Shown: piece after piece, positions 43,107 to 51,710 of the stretch
Layout of the letters: the number at the start of each line of letters is the position of its first letter
How positions within the stretch are numbered: the stretch's first letter is position 1
Origin: Chitinophagaceae bacterium
GTDB taxonomy: Bacteria > Bacteroidota > Bacteroidia > Chitinophagales > Chitinophagaceae
DNA: 64,000 nucleotides
Direction: 5' to 3'
Assembly (NCBI GenBank): GCA_016787085.1
Contig: JAEUVJ010000050.1
Coordinates: forward strand, 78,839-142,838
Translations under genes and position numbers: made by a program
The notes under the pieces: generated by a model
Told to the model about the DNA's origin: nothing
Database searches by the model: none
What the model saw: only the letters and a program-made list of their open reading frames with translations

Positions 43107-43547
43107 ATGCCCTCAAAAAAGAAAGCAAAGCCAGCTAAGAAGAAAGCAGCTAAGAAAGTGGCTAAGAAAAAGGTTGTTGCCAAAAAGAAAAAAGTAGCCC
43201 CTAAAAAGAAAGCGGCAAAAAAACCAGTAAAAAAAGCAGCTAAGAAAAAGGTTGTTGCCAAAAAGAAAAAAGCAGCTCCTAAAAAGAAAGCAGCAAAAAA
43301 ACCGGTAAAGAAGGCAGCTAAGAAAGCTGTGAAGAAAGTGGCAAAAAAACCAGCTCCCAAAAAAGCACCGGCTCCAAAAGCTAAACCTGCATCTAAACCC
43401 AAACCTGCACCTAAGCCAGCACCTATTCCTGTCATTATAGAAGAAACTGTGATCATTACTGAAGAGCCCGTGATCATTGAGCCGGTTGAAACCGTATGGG
43501 TACCGGAAGAAAAAGAACCGGGATCAGATAACGGAGAAAACTCCTGA
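43107..43547 (+). CDS. Histone H1-like lysine/alanine-rich protein with acidic tail
   Basis: This 146-residue protein is almost entirely Lys, Ala, Pro and Val for residues 1-105 (KKAAKKVAKKK motifs), then changes to an acidic C-terminus (VIIEETVIITEEPVIIEPVE...EEKEPGSDNGENS). A 26-residue unit beginning AKKKVVAKKKK is repeated once, matching a 78-bp tandem DNA repeat that starts at 43161 and 43239. Histone H1-like proteins of bacteria bind and compact DNA. The acidic tail could modulate this. The gene has its own terminator. Confidence 0.8.
   Translation: MPSKKKAKPAKKKAAKKVAKKKVVAKKKKVAPKKKAAKKPVKKAAKKKVVAKKKKAAPKKKAAKKPVKKAAKKAVKKVAKKPAPKKAPAPKAKPASKPKPAPKPAPIPVIIEETVIITEEPVIIEPVETVWVPEEKEPGSDNGENS
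43161..43316 (+). repeat. 78-bp tandem repeat in the H1-like gene
   Basis: GCTAAGAAAAAGGTTGTTGCC begins at 43161 and again at 43239, and the two 78-bp copies are nearly identical. It encodes two 26-residue units. Confidence 0.85.
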
Positions 43548-43575
43548 CAAAGAATCATACACCGAATAATTAAGA

Positions 43576-43607
43576 AATCGCCCCTTTCTCCCGGGGCGAT
43601 TTTTTTT
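43576..43607 (+). terminator. Rho-independent terminator of the H1-like gene
   Basis: AATCGCCCC pairs with GGGGCGATT (43576-43601), and a run of T follows. It lies 9 bases before the end of the convergent yggS gene. Confidence 0.93.
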
Positions 43608-43616
43608 GTAATGCGA

Positions 43617-44288
43617 TCAGCTTCTTGCCCCGAATAACAGGCTGCCAATCCTTACCATCGTACTCCCTTCCCCGACAGCTATCTTGTAATCGGACGACAT
43701 ACCCATAGAGAGAGTGGTGAATGGTGAGTGGTGAGTGGTGAGTGGGGTGGCTGTTTTATCGAAGAGTTTTTTAAGAACCCGGAATTCACCTCTTACTTTA
43801 TCCATGTCATCCGTGAATGAAGCCATACCCATTAAACCAATAACTCTTACATTCTTCATCTCCAGTTTTCCAAATTGAGTAATTACCTGATCCAATTCTT
43901 CTTCATCCAACCCGAACTTTGTTTCTTCTTTGGCAATATAAACCTGCAGCAGGCAATCAATGATACGATCGTTCTTCAAGGCCTGTTTATCTATTTCCTG
44001 CAGTAATTTGAAACTGTCCACACCATGAATAAGATGTACGAACGGCGCTATGTATTTTACCTTGTTGCTTTGCAGGTGCCCGATAAAGTGCCAGCGAATG
44101 TCTTTAGGCAATTGTCCGGCTTTCTCAGTTAACTCCTGTACATAATTTTCTCCGAAATTCCTGTGCCCGAGGTCATACAACTCCTGTATGTCTTCCACCG
44201 GTTTTGTCTTAGACACCGCCACCAGCGTTACATTCCTTGCCTTCAATTCGTCGTTTATCCGTTGGTATTCCTCCCTGTTTACAGCCAT
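43617..44288 (-). CDS. yggS: YggS-family PLP-binding protein
   Basis: This 223-residue protein binds pyridoxal phosphate through Lys27 (VAVSKTKP) and keeps PLP balance. The family blocks FGENYVQELTEK, RWHFIGHLQSNK, LMGMASFT and LSMGMSSDYKIAVGEGSTMVRIG are present. Before LSMGMSSD there is an odd stretch, TATPLTTHHSPFTT, encoded by five head-to-tail 7-base units at 43714-43748. The start is ATG 44288; the frame stays open ten codons more. The fold's conserved parts are intact, so it is probably functional. Confidence 0.92.
   Translation of the reverse strand: MAVNREEYQRINDELKARNVTLVAVSKTKPVEDIQELYDLGHRNFGENYVQELTEKAGQLPKDIRWHFIGHLQSNKVKYIAPFVHLIHGVDSFKLLQEIDKQALKNDRIIDCLLQVYIAKEETKFGLDEEELDQVITQFGKLEMKNVRVIGLMGMASFTDDMDKVRGEFRVLKKLFDKTATPLTTHHSPFTTLSMGMSSDYKIAVGEGSTMVRIGSLLFGARS
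43714..43748 (-). repeat. 7-base repeat array within the yggS coding region
   Basis: Five consecutive 7-base units, GTGGTGA with single changes, read in + strand order at 43714-43748. They encode part of a divergent linker in YggS. Confidence 0.9.
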
Positions 44289-44333
44289 AGAAATATTTGC
44301 CGCAAAGATGCAAAGCAATCACAAGGGCGCAAA

Positions 44334-44361
44334 GAAAAAACCGTCAGCACATGGCTAACGG
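44334..44361 (-). terminator. Rho-independent terminator after acyl-CoA dehydrogenase
   Basis: CCGTTAGC and GCTGACGG form an 8-bp stem with one G-T pair (44341-44361), followed by six T residues on the - strand. Confidence 0.85.
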
Positions 44362-44390
44362 CGTAACGATAAAAATTATTAATAGCCCGG

Positions 44391-45545
44391 TTATTTCAAA
44401 ATACTCCTGCTGATCACTATCCTTTGCACCTCACTCGTTCCTTCATATATCTGTGTGATCTTGGCGTCTCTCATCAAACGTTCTACATGATACTCCTTGA
44501 CAAAACCATAACCTCCGTGGATCTGCACGGCTTCTACCGTTGTCCACATAGCCGTCTCCGATGCATATACCTTGGCCATGGAAGAACTCAAAGCATAATC
44601 TATATTATTATCCTTTTCCCATGCCGCTTTCAAACAGAGTAGTCTTGATGCTTCGATTCTGGTAGCCATATCCGCCAGCTTGAAAGCAATGGCCTGGTGG
44701 TTCATGATCTCTGTACCAAATGCCTTTCTTGTTTTAGAATAATTCTTTGCCAGTTCATATGCACCGCTGGCGATACCCAGCGCCTGCGAAGCAATACCAA
44801 TACGGCCTCCGGCCAATGTCTTCATGGCGAATTTGAACCCAAACCCGTCCTCTCCTATCCTGTTCTCTTTCGGCACCTTTACATCATTGAACATGACGGT
44901 ATGTGTATCGCTGCCCCGGATACCGAGCTTGTTTTCTTTAGCAGCCACCACCACTCCCGGCCAATTCTTCTCCACGATAAATGTGTTGATACCTTTTGTC
45001 CTTTTTGATGGATCAGTTTGCGCCATTACCAAATAAACAGAGGCTGTCCCGCCATTGGTGATCCAATTCTTTGTTCCGTTCAGCAAATAATGATCATCCT
45101 TTTCTTCTGCAGTGGTCCTTTGTGAAGTAGCATCACTGCCTGCTTCCGGCTCACTGAGCATAAAAGCACCTATATACAACTCCCCGTCCTTTTTACCTTG
45201 TGCAAGGGGCGTCAGGTACTTCTGTTTTTGTTCCTCAGTACCGTATTCCTGCAAACCATAACAAACAAGACTGTTATTGACACTCATTACCACACTTACA
45301 CTAGCGTCTATCTTACTGATCTCTTCCATGGCCAACACATAACTAACGGTATCCATACCGGCGCCACCGTATTCCGGCTTTACCATCATACCCAGGAAAC
45401 CCAGGTCAGCCAGTTTCATTACCTGTTCGCGGGGGAACTTCTGATGTTCATCCCTTTCGATCACACCCGGCAAACATTCATTCTGTGCAAAATCCCGGGC
45501 GGCTTTCTGTATCATCAATTGTTCTTCATTCAGTTGAAATATCAT
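44391..45545 (-). CDS. Acyl-CoA dehydrogenase (short/butyryl type)
   Basis: This 384-residue flavoenzyme oxidises acyl-CoA to trans-2-enoyl-CoA with FAD. It shows the FAD-binding stretches ITNGGTASVYLVMAQTD and MLSEPEAGSDATSQ, the dimer region ARLLCLKAA-like segment, GGYGFVKEYHVERLMRDAKI, and the catalytic Glu in IYEGTSEVQRIVISR (about residue 367). Length and motifs fit the short-chain (butyryl-CoA) group of Bacteroidota. Which chain length it prefers is not shown by the sequence. Confidence 0.93.
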   Translation of the reverse strand: MIFQLNEEQLMIQKAARDFAQNECLPGVIERDEHQKFPREQVMKLADLGFLGMMVKPEYGGAGMDTVSYVLAMEEISKIDASVSVVMSVNNSLVCYGLQEYGTEEQKQKYLTPLAQGKKDGELYIGAFMLSEPEAGSDATSQRTTAEEKDDHYLLNGTKNWITNGGTASVYLVMAQTDPSKRTKGINTFIVEKNWPGVVVAAKENKLGIRGSDTHTVMFNDVKVPKENRIGEDGFGFKFAMKTLAGGRIGIASQALGIASGAYELAKNYSKTRKAFGTEIMNHQAIAFKLADMATRIEASRLLCLKAAWEKDNNIDYALSSSMAKVYASETAMWTTVEAVQIHGGYGFVKEYHVERLMRDAKITQIYEGTSEVQRIVISRSILK

Positions 45546-45571
45546 ATAGCATTAAACATTTAGGTATGCGG

Positions 45572-45579
45572 CAAAGATA
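45572..45579 (-). promoter_or_regulatory. -7 promoter element of the acyl-CoA dehydrogenase gene
   Basis: TATCTTTG on the - strand matches TAnnTTTG, 26 bases before the start codon. No good -33 box was found. Confidence 0.5.
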
Positions 45580-45740
45580 AGGGCAAACACCCGTTAGGTA
45601 ACTATGTAATACAAGTGCACTATTATGGGTAATGGCTATCAATAAACCGGAACGGTGATCCGGAACAACTCCTTGTTTCTGAACTAATCAATATCATAAC
45701 TGTTACTGATAAAAACCAGCGGCCTGACAGTTTTTTGACC

Positions 45741-45748
45741 TAACTTTG
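45741..45748 (+). promoter_or_regulatory. -7 promoter element of ccmE
   Basis: TAACTTTG fits TAnnTTTG and lies 38 bases before the ccmE start. The upstream box is not well conserved. Confidence 0.5.
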
Positions 45749-45786
45749 CCCTGCTTTTTTATCATCACCGTAATAAGCGTATAAAA

Positions 45787-46230
45787 ATGAAAAAGATCCA
45801 TATTATCCTGCTGGTTCTCATAGCCGGAACGATTGCCGTCCTGATCAGCTTTTTACAGAATACCACAACATACGATACTGTACAAACTGCCATAGATAAA
45901 CCAGGTAAATTCGTTCACCTGATGGCCCGCTGGGACAAAACGCAGCCCATGGAGTATGATCCGAAGAAAGATGCGAATTACCTCAGCTTTACGGCTATTG
46001 ACACTCTGGGTAAGTCTATTAGGGTGGTTTATCATGATAACAAACCTGAAAATTTTGAGATCAGCGAAAGGCTTGTCTTAAAAGGCAAGTACAGTGCAGA
46101 GGGCGATTATTTTGATTGCAGCAGTATACAGACCAAATGCCCGTCTAAATACAAAGACGATATGGAAGCGGCCAAAAAGAATGCACAGCATAATGCGGCT
46201 ACAGGCGCCGGCAATACAGAAACCAAATAA
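45787..46230 (+). CDS. ccmE: Cytochrome c maturation protein CcmE (cysteine type)
   Basis: This 147-residue membrane-anchored heme chaperone has one N-terminal transmembrane segment (about residues 5-24, IHIILLVLIAGTIAVLISFL) and a periplasmic OB-like domain. In the heme-binding position it has CPSKY (C-x-x-x-Y), the cysteine variant of the usual His-x-x-x-Tyr. It carries heme to the lyase for attachment to apocytochrome c. The next gene, 12 bases away, is ccmF, as expected for a two-gene unit. Confidence 0.88.
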   Translation: MKKIHIILLVLIAGTIAVLISFLQNTTTYDTVQTAIDKPGKFVHLMARWDKTQPMEYDPKKDANYLSFTAIDTLGKSIRVVYHDNKPENFEISERLVLKGKYSAEGDYFDCSSIQTKCPSKYKDDMEAAKKNAQHNAATGAGNTETK

Positions 46231-46242
46231 ATTTTACCCTGG

Positions 46243-48696
46243 ATGGATTACTATGGCGAGCATCTTCTGCCCGGTCAGTTAGGCCAGTTTTTTATTGTAC
46301 TTTCTTTGGTGGCATCCTTAGTAGCCACATTTGCCTACTTCAAAGCCACGCAATCAAAAGTTGATAGTGACGCAGGTTACTGGAAGAAATTAGCCCGTGG
46401 TGCTTTTATTACTGAAGTAATATCAGTCTTTGCCATATTCGGCATTCTCTTTTACATCATACATAACCATCTTTTTGAATACAAATACGCCTGGCAACAT
46501 AGCAGCCTTTCATTGGAGTTCAAATACATGCTGGCCTGTTTCTGGGAAGGCCAGGAAGGAAGTTTTTTACTATGGAGTGTCTGGCATTGTATCCTCGGCC
46601 TGGTATTGATCAAAACGGCAAAGACATGGGAGGCCCCAGTGATGACCGTGGTCAGTTTTGCGCAGTTCTGTCTTGCTACCATGATCGCCGGTATTTACAT
46701 CTTCGACTGGAAAATGGGTTCTTCTCCATTCATCTTGCTAAGAGATTCCGGCGTACTGGATGGCGCCCCTGCCCTGCACCTGAATTTTGATGTCAACCAG
46801 CCATTGAAGCAGGACTACATGCTGTCCATTAAAGATGGCAATGACCTGAACCCTTTATTGCAGAATTACTGGATGGTGATACATCCTCCTGTATTGTTCT
46901 TAGGGTTTGCTTCAACCATTATACCTTTTGCTTTTGCCATAGCCGGTTTATGGACAAAGAAATTCGGGGAATGGACCAAACCTGCTTTGCCCTGGTCATT
47001 GTTTGCTACAGCCATTTTAGGTGTTGGCATCATGATGGGAGCTGCATGGGCGTACGAATCATTGACATTCGGTGGTTACTGGGCATGGGACCCGGTTGAA
47101 AATGCCTCATTGGTTCCCTGGCTGATATTGGTGTCAGGTCTGCATACGCTGCTGATCTATAAACATAGCGGGCATTCATTGCGGTCAACTTATCTTTTCC
47201 TCATCCTCAGCTTTGTTTTCGTTCTCTACTCGACATTCCTTACACGCAGCGGCATCCTGGGTGAAACCTCTGTTCATGCCTTTACCGATCTCGGTATGAA
47301 TTTTCAACTGACGGCTTTCCTGCTGGTGTTCACAGTGCCTGCTCTTTTTTTATTCTTCCGGCGCTATAAAGCGATTCCGACCATCAAAAAAGAAGAAAAC
47401 ACCTCATCCAGGGAATTCTGGATGTTCATCGGGGCATTGGTATTCTTTCTGTCAGCTATTCTTATCATTGGTAAAACCTCCTTGCCAGCTTTTATTAAAG
47501 TGGCACCGCCGGAAGACATGGAATTCTCTTATAACCAGATCCAGGTTTTCGTGGCGATCATTATAGCAGTACTTACCGGTTTTTCGCAATACCTGAAATA
47601 CAAGGAAACAGGCAGCAGTTTCTTCTGGAAAAAAATGCTATGGCCATTGATCATTTCAATAGCTGCCGCTTCTTTAGTAGTAGGCTTTGGCAATATCAGG
47701 TATTATCATCCCACCGGAGGTTATGGTTTTTTAGCGGCTATCTGGCTGGCCACTGCCTGCAGCGTGTATACGATCATTACCAATGCGGCTTATATATGGC
47801 TGGGACTGAAAGGAAAACTAAACCTGTCAGGCGGTTCCATTGCACACGTGGGATTTGGGTTGGTGCTATTAGGTATCCTTCTTTCGTCATCCAAAAAAGA
47901 AATACTTTCCCGTAACACCAGTGGTATTGCTATAGATTTCGGTCCCGACAGCGACCAGAAACCGGGCGAGAACCTGACACTGGTAAAAGGAGTACCAATG
48001 CCGATGGGCAAATTTGACGTAACCTACCTGAAAGATTCGGCCCATCCCAAAAAGCAACAGTGGTTCTATAAGATCCATTTCAAAAGCCGTACCGACAACG
48101 AAGAGTTCACACTCTGGCCCAACGCCTTTGTGAATTATAAAGGCAATGAAGGATTGATGGCTAACCCTGACTCAAGACATTATCTCGATCATGACGTTTT
48201 TACGTATATCTCAGCCTTACCTAACCCAGATAAGAACAAAGACACCGCTACATTCCGGAATAAGCCGATGAAAGAAGGAGACAGCCTGTTTTATTCCCGG
48301 GGCTATGTTATCCTGGAGAAGCTCGTATCAAAAGACAATATTCCCTTTGAAGGGTTCAAGCCGGGGGATAAAGCCACCGTGGCCACACTAAAGGTCTATT
48401 CATTCAATAGAACCTCTTATACAGCTGAACCTTTGCTGATAGAAAAGCAAGGCGCCTTTTTCTCACAACCTGATACGGTCATGTCCGAAAGTATTATCCT
48501 GCAGGTGAACAGCACAGAAAACGGGATAGCCAATGTAGGTATTAAAGAATCAGGAACGGTACTCGAATATGTTACCCTCAAAGCCTATAAGTTTCCCTTC
48601 ATCAATATCCTGTGGGCCGGTATTGTGATCACAGCCATAGGTATTGTTATCAGCATGATCAGGCGTATCCAACTGAATCGCAGCGGTAAAGAATAA
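46243..48696 (+). CDS. ccmF: Heme lyase CcmF/CcsA-type cytochrome c biogenesis protein
   Basis: This 817-residue integral membrane protein has many hydrophobic segments, the tryptophan-rich heme motif ESLTFGGYWAWDPVENASLVPWL (about residues 272-294), and a conserved HPPVLFLGFAS segment near 219. The extra periplasmic C-terminal region (about 570-780) precedes a last transmembrane helix (INILWAGIVITAIGIVISMI). It attaches heme to the CxxCH of c-type cytochromes with CcmE supplying heme. CcmA-D and CcmH are not in the window. Confidence 0.93.
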   Translation: MDYYGEHLLPGQLGQFFIVLSLVASLVATFAYFKATQSKVDSDAGYWKKLARGAFITEVISVFAIFGILFYIIHNHLFEYKYAWQHSSLSLEFKYMLACFWEGQEGSFLLWSVWHCILGLVLIKTAKTWEAPVMTVVSFAQFCLATMIAGIYIFDWKMGSSPFILLRDSGVLDGAPALHLNFDVNQPLKQDYMLSIKDGNDLNPLLQNYWMVIHPPVLFLGFASTIIPFAFAIAGLWTKKFGEWTKPALPWSLFATAILGVGIMMGAAWAYESLTFGGYWAWDPVENASLVPWLILVSGLHTLLIYKHSGHSLRSTYLFLILSFVFVLYSTFLTRSGILGETSVHAFTDLGMNFQLTAFLLVFTVPALFLFFRRYKAIPTIKKEENTSSREFWMFIGALVFFLSAILIIGKTSLPAFIKVAPPEDMEFSYNQIQVFVAIIIAVLTGFSQYLKYKETGSSFFWKKMLWPLIISIAAASLVVGFGNIRYYHPTGGYGFLAAIWLATACSVYTIITNAAYIWLGLKGKLNLSGGSIAHVGFGLVLLGILLSSSKKEILSRNTSGIAIDFGPDSDQKPGENLTLVKGVPMPMGKFDVTYLKDSAHPKKQQWFYKIHFKSRTDNEEFTLWPNAFVNYKGNEGLMANPDSRHYLDHDVFTYISALPNPDKNKDTATFRNKPMKEGDSLFYSRGYVILEKLVSKDNIPFEGFKPGDKATVATLKVYSFNRTSYTAEPLLIEKQGAFFSQPDTVMSESIILQVNSTENGIANVGIKESGTVLEYVTLKAYKFPFINILWAGIVITAIGIVISMIRRIQLNRSGKE

Positions 48697-48750
48697 TTTT
48701 ACAATTCCGAAACAGCATATTTACCACTTTATCTGTCATTTGTATTAAAT

Positions 48751-48758
48751 TAGCTTTG
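48751..48758 (+). promoter_or_regulatory. -7 promoter element of the DUF4294 gene
   Basis: TAGCTTTG matches TAnnTTTG. The start would be near 48765, only 8 bases before ATG 48773, and this supports that start. Confidence 0.55.
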
Positions 48759-48772
48759 TGAGATGCCCGTTG

Positions 48773-49477
48773 ATGATCCGTTTGCTCCCATACCACCTGT
48801 TAACTCAAGCCACCTGTGTAGTCGCTTTGCTTTTGGCTACACAGGTTCGGGGGCAGGATCCGATCACTCCCACACAGGCCAGTACTGATACGATTCCCCC
48901 AATGCCTTCCTTTGAAGAAAGATCCATGAAATGGGGACCTAATGATACCATTATGGTCGGCGCTATCTGGTATGGAAGAGAGATGATGCCCTATAAAGAA
49001 GAGCAAATGGTGTGGGTATCGAGGTTATCTGGTCGAAAATTGGAAAAATACAGGGAAGAGTGGACAAGATTGCGCAATGCAGTATATGTTACCTACCCTT
49101 ATGCCCGCACAGCCGGCGCTACTATCAATGATATTAACGGAAAAGTAGCAGGGCTTTCTAAAAGAGAACGCAAAGATCATATCAAGTCAAGGGAAAAAGA
49201 GCTAAGAAAACAATTCACAGAGCCGCTTTCCAATTTATCCGTTTACCAGGGAAAGGTGTTGATGAAGCTGATCAACCGGCAGACGGGCAATAACTGTTAC
49301 GAGATCATCAAAGAATACAAAGGCGGGGTCAATGCCCGTATGTACCAGACCGTAGCATTCTTTTTTGGCAGCAGCCTGAAACAAAAATGGGATATCAGCG
49401 ATAAAACAGACCGCCAGATCGAGAATTTCGTAAAAGAAATTGACGGGATGTGGTACGGAAACCCCTACCGGAAATAG
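48773..49477 (+). CDS. DUF4294 protein
   Basis: This 234-residue protein has an N-terminal hydrophobic signal (LLTQATCVVALLLATQVRGQ) and then a DUF4294-type region with VGAIWYGREMMPYKEEQMVWVSR, RLRNAVYVTYPYARTAG, MKLINRQTGNNCYEIIKEYKGG and VKEIDGMWYGNPYRK. The start ATG 48773 is preferred over an in-frame GTG at 48758, which lies inside the promoter box. The function of the family is unknown to me; the protein should lie in the periplasm or envelope. An inverted-repeat copy begins 2 bases after the stop. Confidence 0.78.
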   Translation: MIRLLPYHLLTQATCVVALLLATQVRGQDPITPTQASTDTIPPMPSFEERSMKWGPNDTIMVGAIWYGREMMPYKEEQMVWVSRLSGRKLEKYREEWTRLRNAVYVTYPYARTAGATINDINGKVAGLSKRERKDHIKSREKELRKQFTEPLSNLSVYQGKVLMKLINRQTGNNCYEIIKEYKGGVNARMYQTVAFFFGSSLKQKWDISDKTDRQIENFVKEIDGMWYGNPYRK

Positions 49478-49478
49478 A

Positions 49479-49501
49479 TACCCCCGCCCCCTAAAGGGGA
49501 G
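49479..49501 (+). repeat. 23-bp inverted repeat, left copy
   Basis: The sequence TACCCCCGCCCCC plus TAAAGGGGAG just after the DUF4294 stop is the exact reverse complement of 49621-49643. Each copy also contains the palindrome CCCCTAAAGGGG. Confidence 0.93.
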
Positions 49502-49600
49502 AATGCAGCCGTTTCCTTCCATAAAAGCTATATCCATTTTTATTTTAGTCCCCAATCAAATACTTTTACAGAAAGCATTATTAACCTTTTACCGAAGTAA

Positions 49601-50377
49601 ATGACTGATCATTCTTCAAACTCCCCTTTAGGGGGCGGGGGTAAATTAGACATCCTCGCCATAGGCGTTCACCCGGATGATGTAGAGCTCGGCTGCTCGG
49701 GTACGCTGATCAATGAAATAAAGAACGGTAAGAAAGTGGGTATCATTGACCTGACCCAGGGAGAGCTGGGTACAAGAGGAACCATTGAATCAAGGTACCA
49801 GGAAGCGGCAAGGGCTGCCATGATCATCGGCGTATCCATCAGGGAAAACCTCAAAATGAGAGACGGTTTTTTCCGTAATGATGAAGAGCACCAGTTAAAA
49901 CTGATACAGGCCATCCGGAAATACCAGCCGGAGATCGTGATCGGCAATATCCTGCATGACCGGCATCCCGATCATGGTCGTGCGGGTCACCTGATCAGCG
50001 ACGCCTGTTTTTTATCTGGCCTGGCCAAGATCAAGACACATGATGAAAAAGGGTCGTCACAACAAAAATGGAGGCCAAAGTATTTCCTTCAGTATATGCA
50101 GGACTGGTATCATGAACCGGACCTGCTGATAGATATCAGCGATGTATTTGAACAAAGGATGAAAGCGATCGAAGCTTACTCCACCCAATTCTATACGGCA
50201 GAGAGCGACCCGGATGAGCCGCAAACCTATATCTCCACTCCTGACTTTCTTGATAGCGTAAGGGCCAGGGCCCGGATGCTCGGTAAAAGGATCGGGGTAA
50301 AATTCGCCGAAGGGTTCGTCAGCGAAAAAAAGATAGGCATCAGCAATCTTGATGCACTTATTCATGTTGAAACTTAA
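49601..50377 (+). CDS. bshB1: Bacillithiol biosynthesis deacetylase BshB1
   Basis: This 258-residue zinc deacetylase acts on GlcNAc-malate in bacillithiol synthesis. It has the LmbE-type metal motif GVHPDDVEL (about residues 22-30), RDGFFRNDEEHQLKLIQAIRKYQPEIV, the HPDHGRAGHL block (about 123-132) and a C-terminal part ending in the BshB1 pattern VRARARMLGKRIGVKFAEGF. The first 15 residues (MTDHSSNSPLGGGGK) are odd: residues 7-14 are encoded by the right copy of a 23-bp inverted repeat, and homologues usually begin near KLDILAIG. No other start codon lies between. Confidence 0.92.
   Translation: MTDHSSNSPLGGGGKLDILAIGVHPDDVELGCSGTLINEIKNGKKVGIIDLTQGELGTRGTIESRYQEAARAAMIIGVSIRENLKMRDGFFRNDEEHQLKLIQAIRKYQPEIVIGNILHDRHPDHGRAGHLISDACFLSGLAKIKTHDEKGSSQQKWRPKYFLQYMQDWYHEPDLLIDISDVFEQRMKAIEAYSTQFYTAESDPDEPQTYISTPDFLDSVRARARMLGKRIGVKFAEGFVSEKKIGISNLDALIHVET
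49621..49643 (-). repeat. 23-bp inverted repeat, right copy, inside bshB1
   Basis: CTCCCCTTTA plus GGGGGCGGGGGTA is the exact reverse complement of 49479-49501. It encodes part of the BshB1 N-terminal extension. Confidence 0.93.
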
Positions 50378-50481
50378 ACAAAACTCTAAACAACTGCCTG
50401 TTACCCGATTATCACAGGATTGTCAGTAAGTTTATTTGCTGATTTAACACGGGATGGCGTGGTATTGTCAGCCTTAAAGGC

Positions 50482-50489
50482 TACTTTTG
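50482..50489 (+). promoter_or_regulatory. -7 promoter element of the desaturase gene
   Basis: TACTTTTG matches TAnnTTTG, 30 bases before the ATG at 50520. Confidence 0.5.
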
Positions 50490-50519
50490 CCGTCAATACT
50501 AATCCCACAATCGTAATTA

Positions 50520-51587
50520 ATGACAATTCCTAAGTTTGCCAATGTTCCCCACTCTTTTCATGCAGAATTAAAGAAAAGGATCAGCGACTATTTCAAAGAA
50601 GTAGGCAAATCAACCACCGGCAATTACAGTTTATTTCTCAAAGCCATCATACTTGTTGTCAGCTTTCTGTTCGTATATATCCATCTTGTCTTTTTCACAC
50701 CGGGGCCTGTCTGGGCTATCATCGAGTGTGTGATCCTTGGCGGATTGACAGCGGCTATCGGTTTTAATGTCATGCACGACGGTGCCCATGGGAGTTTCAG
50801 CCGCTACAAATGGGTGAACGACCTGGCGGCATTATCCGTAAACTTTCTGGGCGCTAACAATTTTATGTGGAAGACCAAACACAATGTCATTCATCATGCT
50901 TATACCAATATTGACGGTATTGATGACGACATTGACGCCAAACCTTTCTTACGACTTTGCGAAACACAGAAACGATATAAAGTACACCGCTATCAGCATT
51001 TGTACTTCTGGGCTGCCTATTCCCTGCTTTATCTCTGGTGGGTATTTGTAACAGATTATAAAAAATACTTCCTGAAAAGGATAGGCAATGTTCCTATAAA
51101 AAAAATGAGTCCGGCTGACCATATATCTTTCTGGTCGTTCAAGCTGGTTCATCTTGGCTTGTTTGTGTTCCTTCCTATATATACAGCAGGCTTTATGCCC
51201 TGGCTGGTGGGATTCCTGATCCATGGCCTTGTAGCCGGGTTTGTTCTCAGCATAGTTTTCCAATTAGCACATACAGTTGAGCACACTCATTTTCCCCAGG
51301 TCAATGAAATGACCGGAAAGATGGAAGACGAATGGGCTATTCACCAGATAAAGACCACAGCCAACTTCGCAACCAGGAACAAACTGGTAAGCTGGTTGGT
51401 CGGCGGACTGAACTTCCAGGTAGAACATCATCTCTTCCCGAAAATATCGCACGTACACTACCCTGCTATCAGCAAGATCATTAAAAAAGCCTGCGAAGAG
51501 TACGGTATCCACTACATCGAATACAGAAAGGTCCGTTATGCAGTTGCATCCCATGTCTCTTTCCTGAGGCAGATGGGGAGAAAGTGA
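50520..51587 (+). CDS. Membrane fatty acid desaturase
   Basis: This 355-residue membrane protein has three histidine boxes for its di-iron site: HDGAH (about residues 88-92), HNVIHH (about 122-127), and QVEHH (about 300-304). Hydrophobic segments near 40-85 and 215-250 (LVHLGLFVFLPIYTAGFMPWLVG) embed it in the membrane. It introduces a double bond in acyl chains of lipids or acyl-CoA. The QxxHH third box is of the front-end/linoleoyl type, but no cytochrome b5 domain is present. Position of the new bond cannot be read. A hydrophobic helix follows a soluble N-terminus. Confidence 0.88.
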   Translation: MTIPKFANVPHSFHAELKKRISDYFKEVGKSTTGNYSLFLKAIILVVSFLFVYIHLVFFTPGPVWAIIECVILGGLTAAIGFNVMHDGAHGSFSRYKWVNDLAALSVNFLGANNFMWKTKHNVIHHAYTNIDGIDDDIDAKPFLRLCETQKRYKVHRYQHLYFWAAYSLLYLWWVFVTDYKKYFLKRIGNVPIKKMSPADHISFWSFKLVHLGLFVFLPIYTAGFMPWLVGFLIHGLVAGFVLSIVFQLAHTVEHTHFPQVNEMTGKMEDEWAIHQIKTTANFATRNKLVSWLVGGLNFQVEHHLFPKISHVHYPAISKIIKKACEEYGIHYIEYRKVRYAVASHVSFLRQMGRK

Positions 51588-51710
51588 GTCAGGAGCCGGT
51601 AGTTCAACTGCCGTTGTCCCAATTAAGTCTTTTGCCAGCGCATGCTGGCTTTCTTTTTTTACATCACTCAACTGTAATTCATTTTTCAGGAGAACATCCT
51701 CACTCCCCCC

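Noticed and set aside
43100..43648. A 182-codon frame on the - strand opposite the H1-like gene
   Set aside because: It is Phe- and Ala-rich, follows the repeat of the sense gene, and crosses a terminator and the yggS end.
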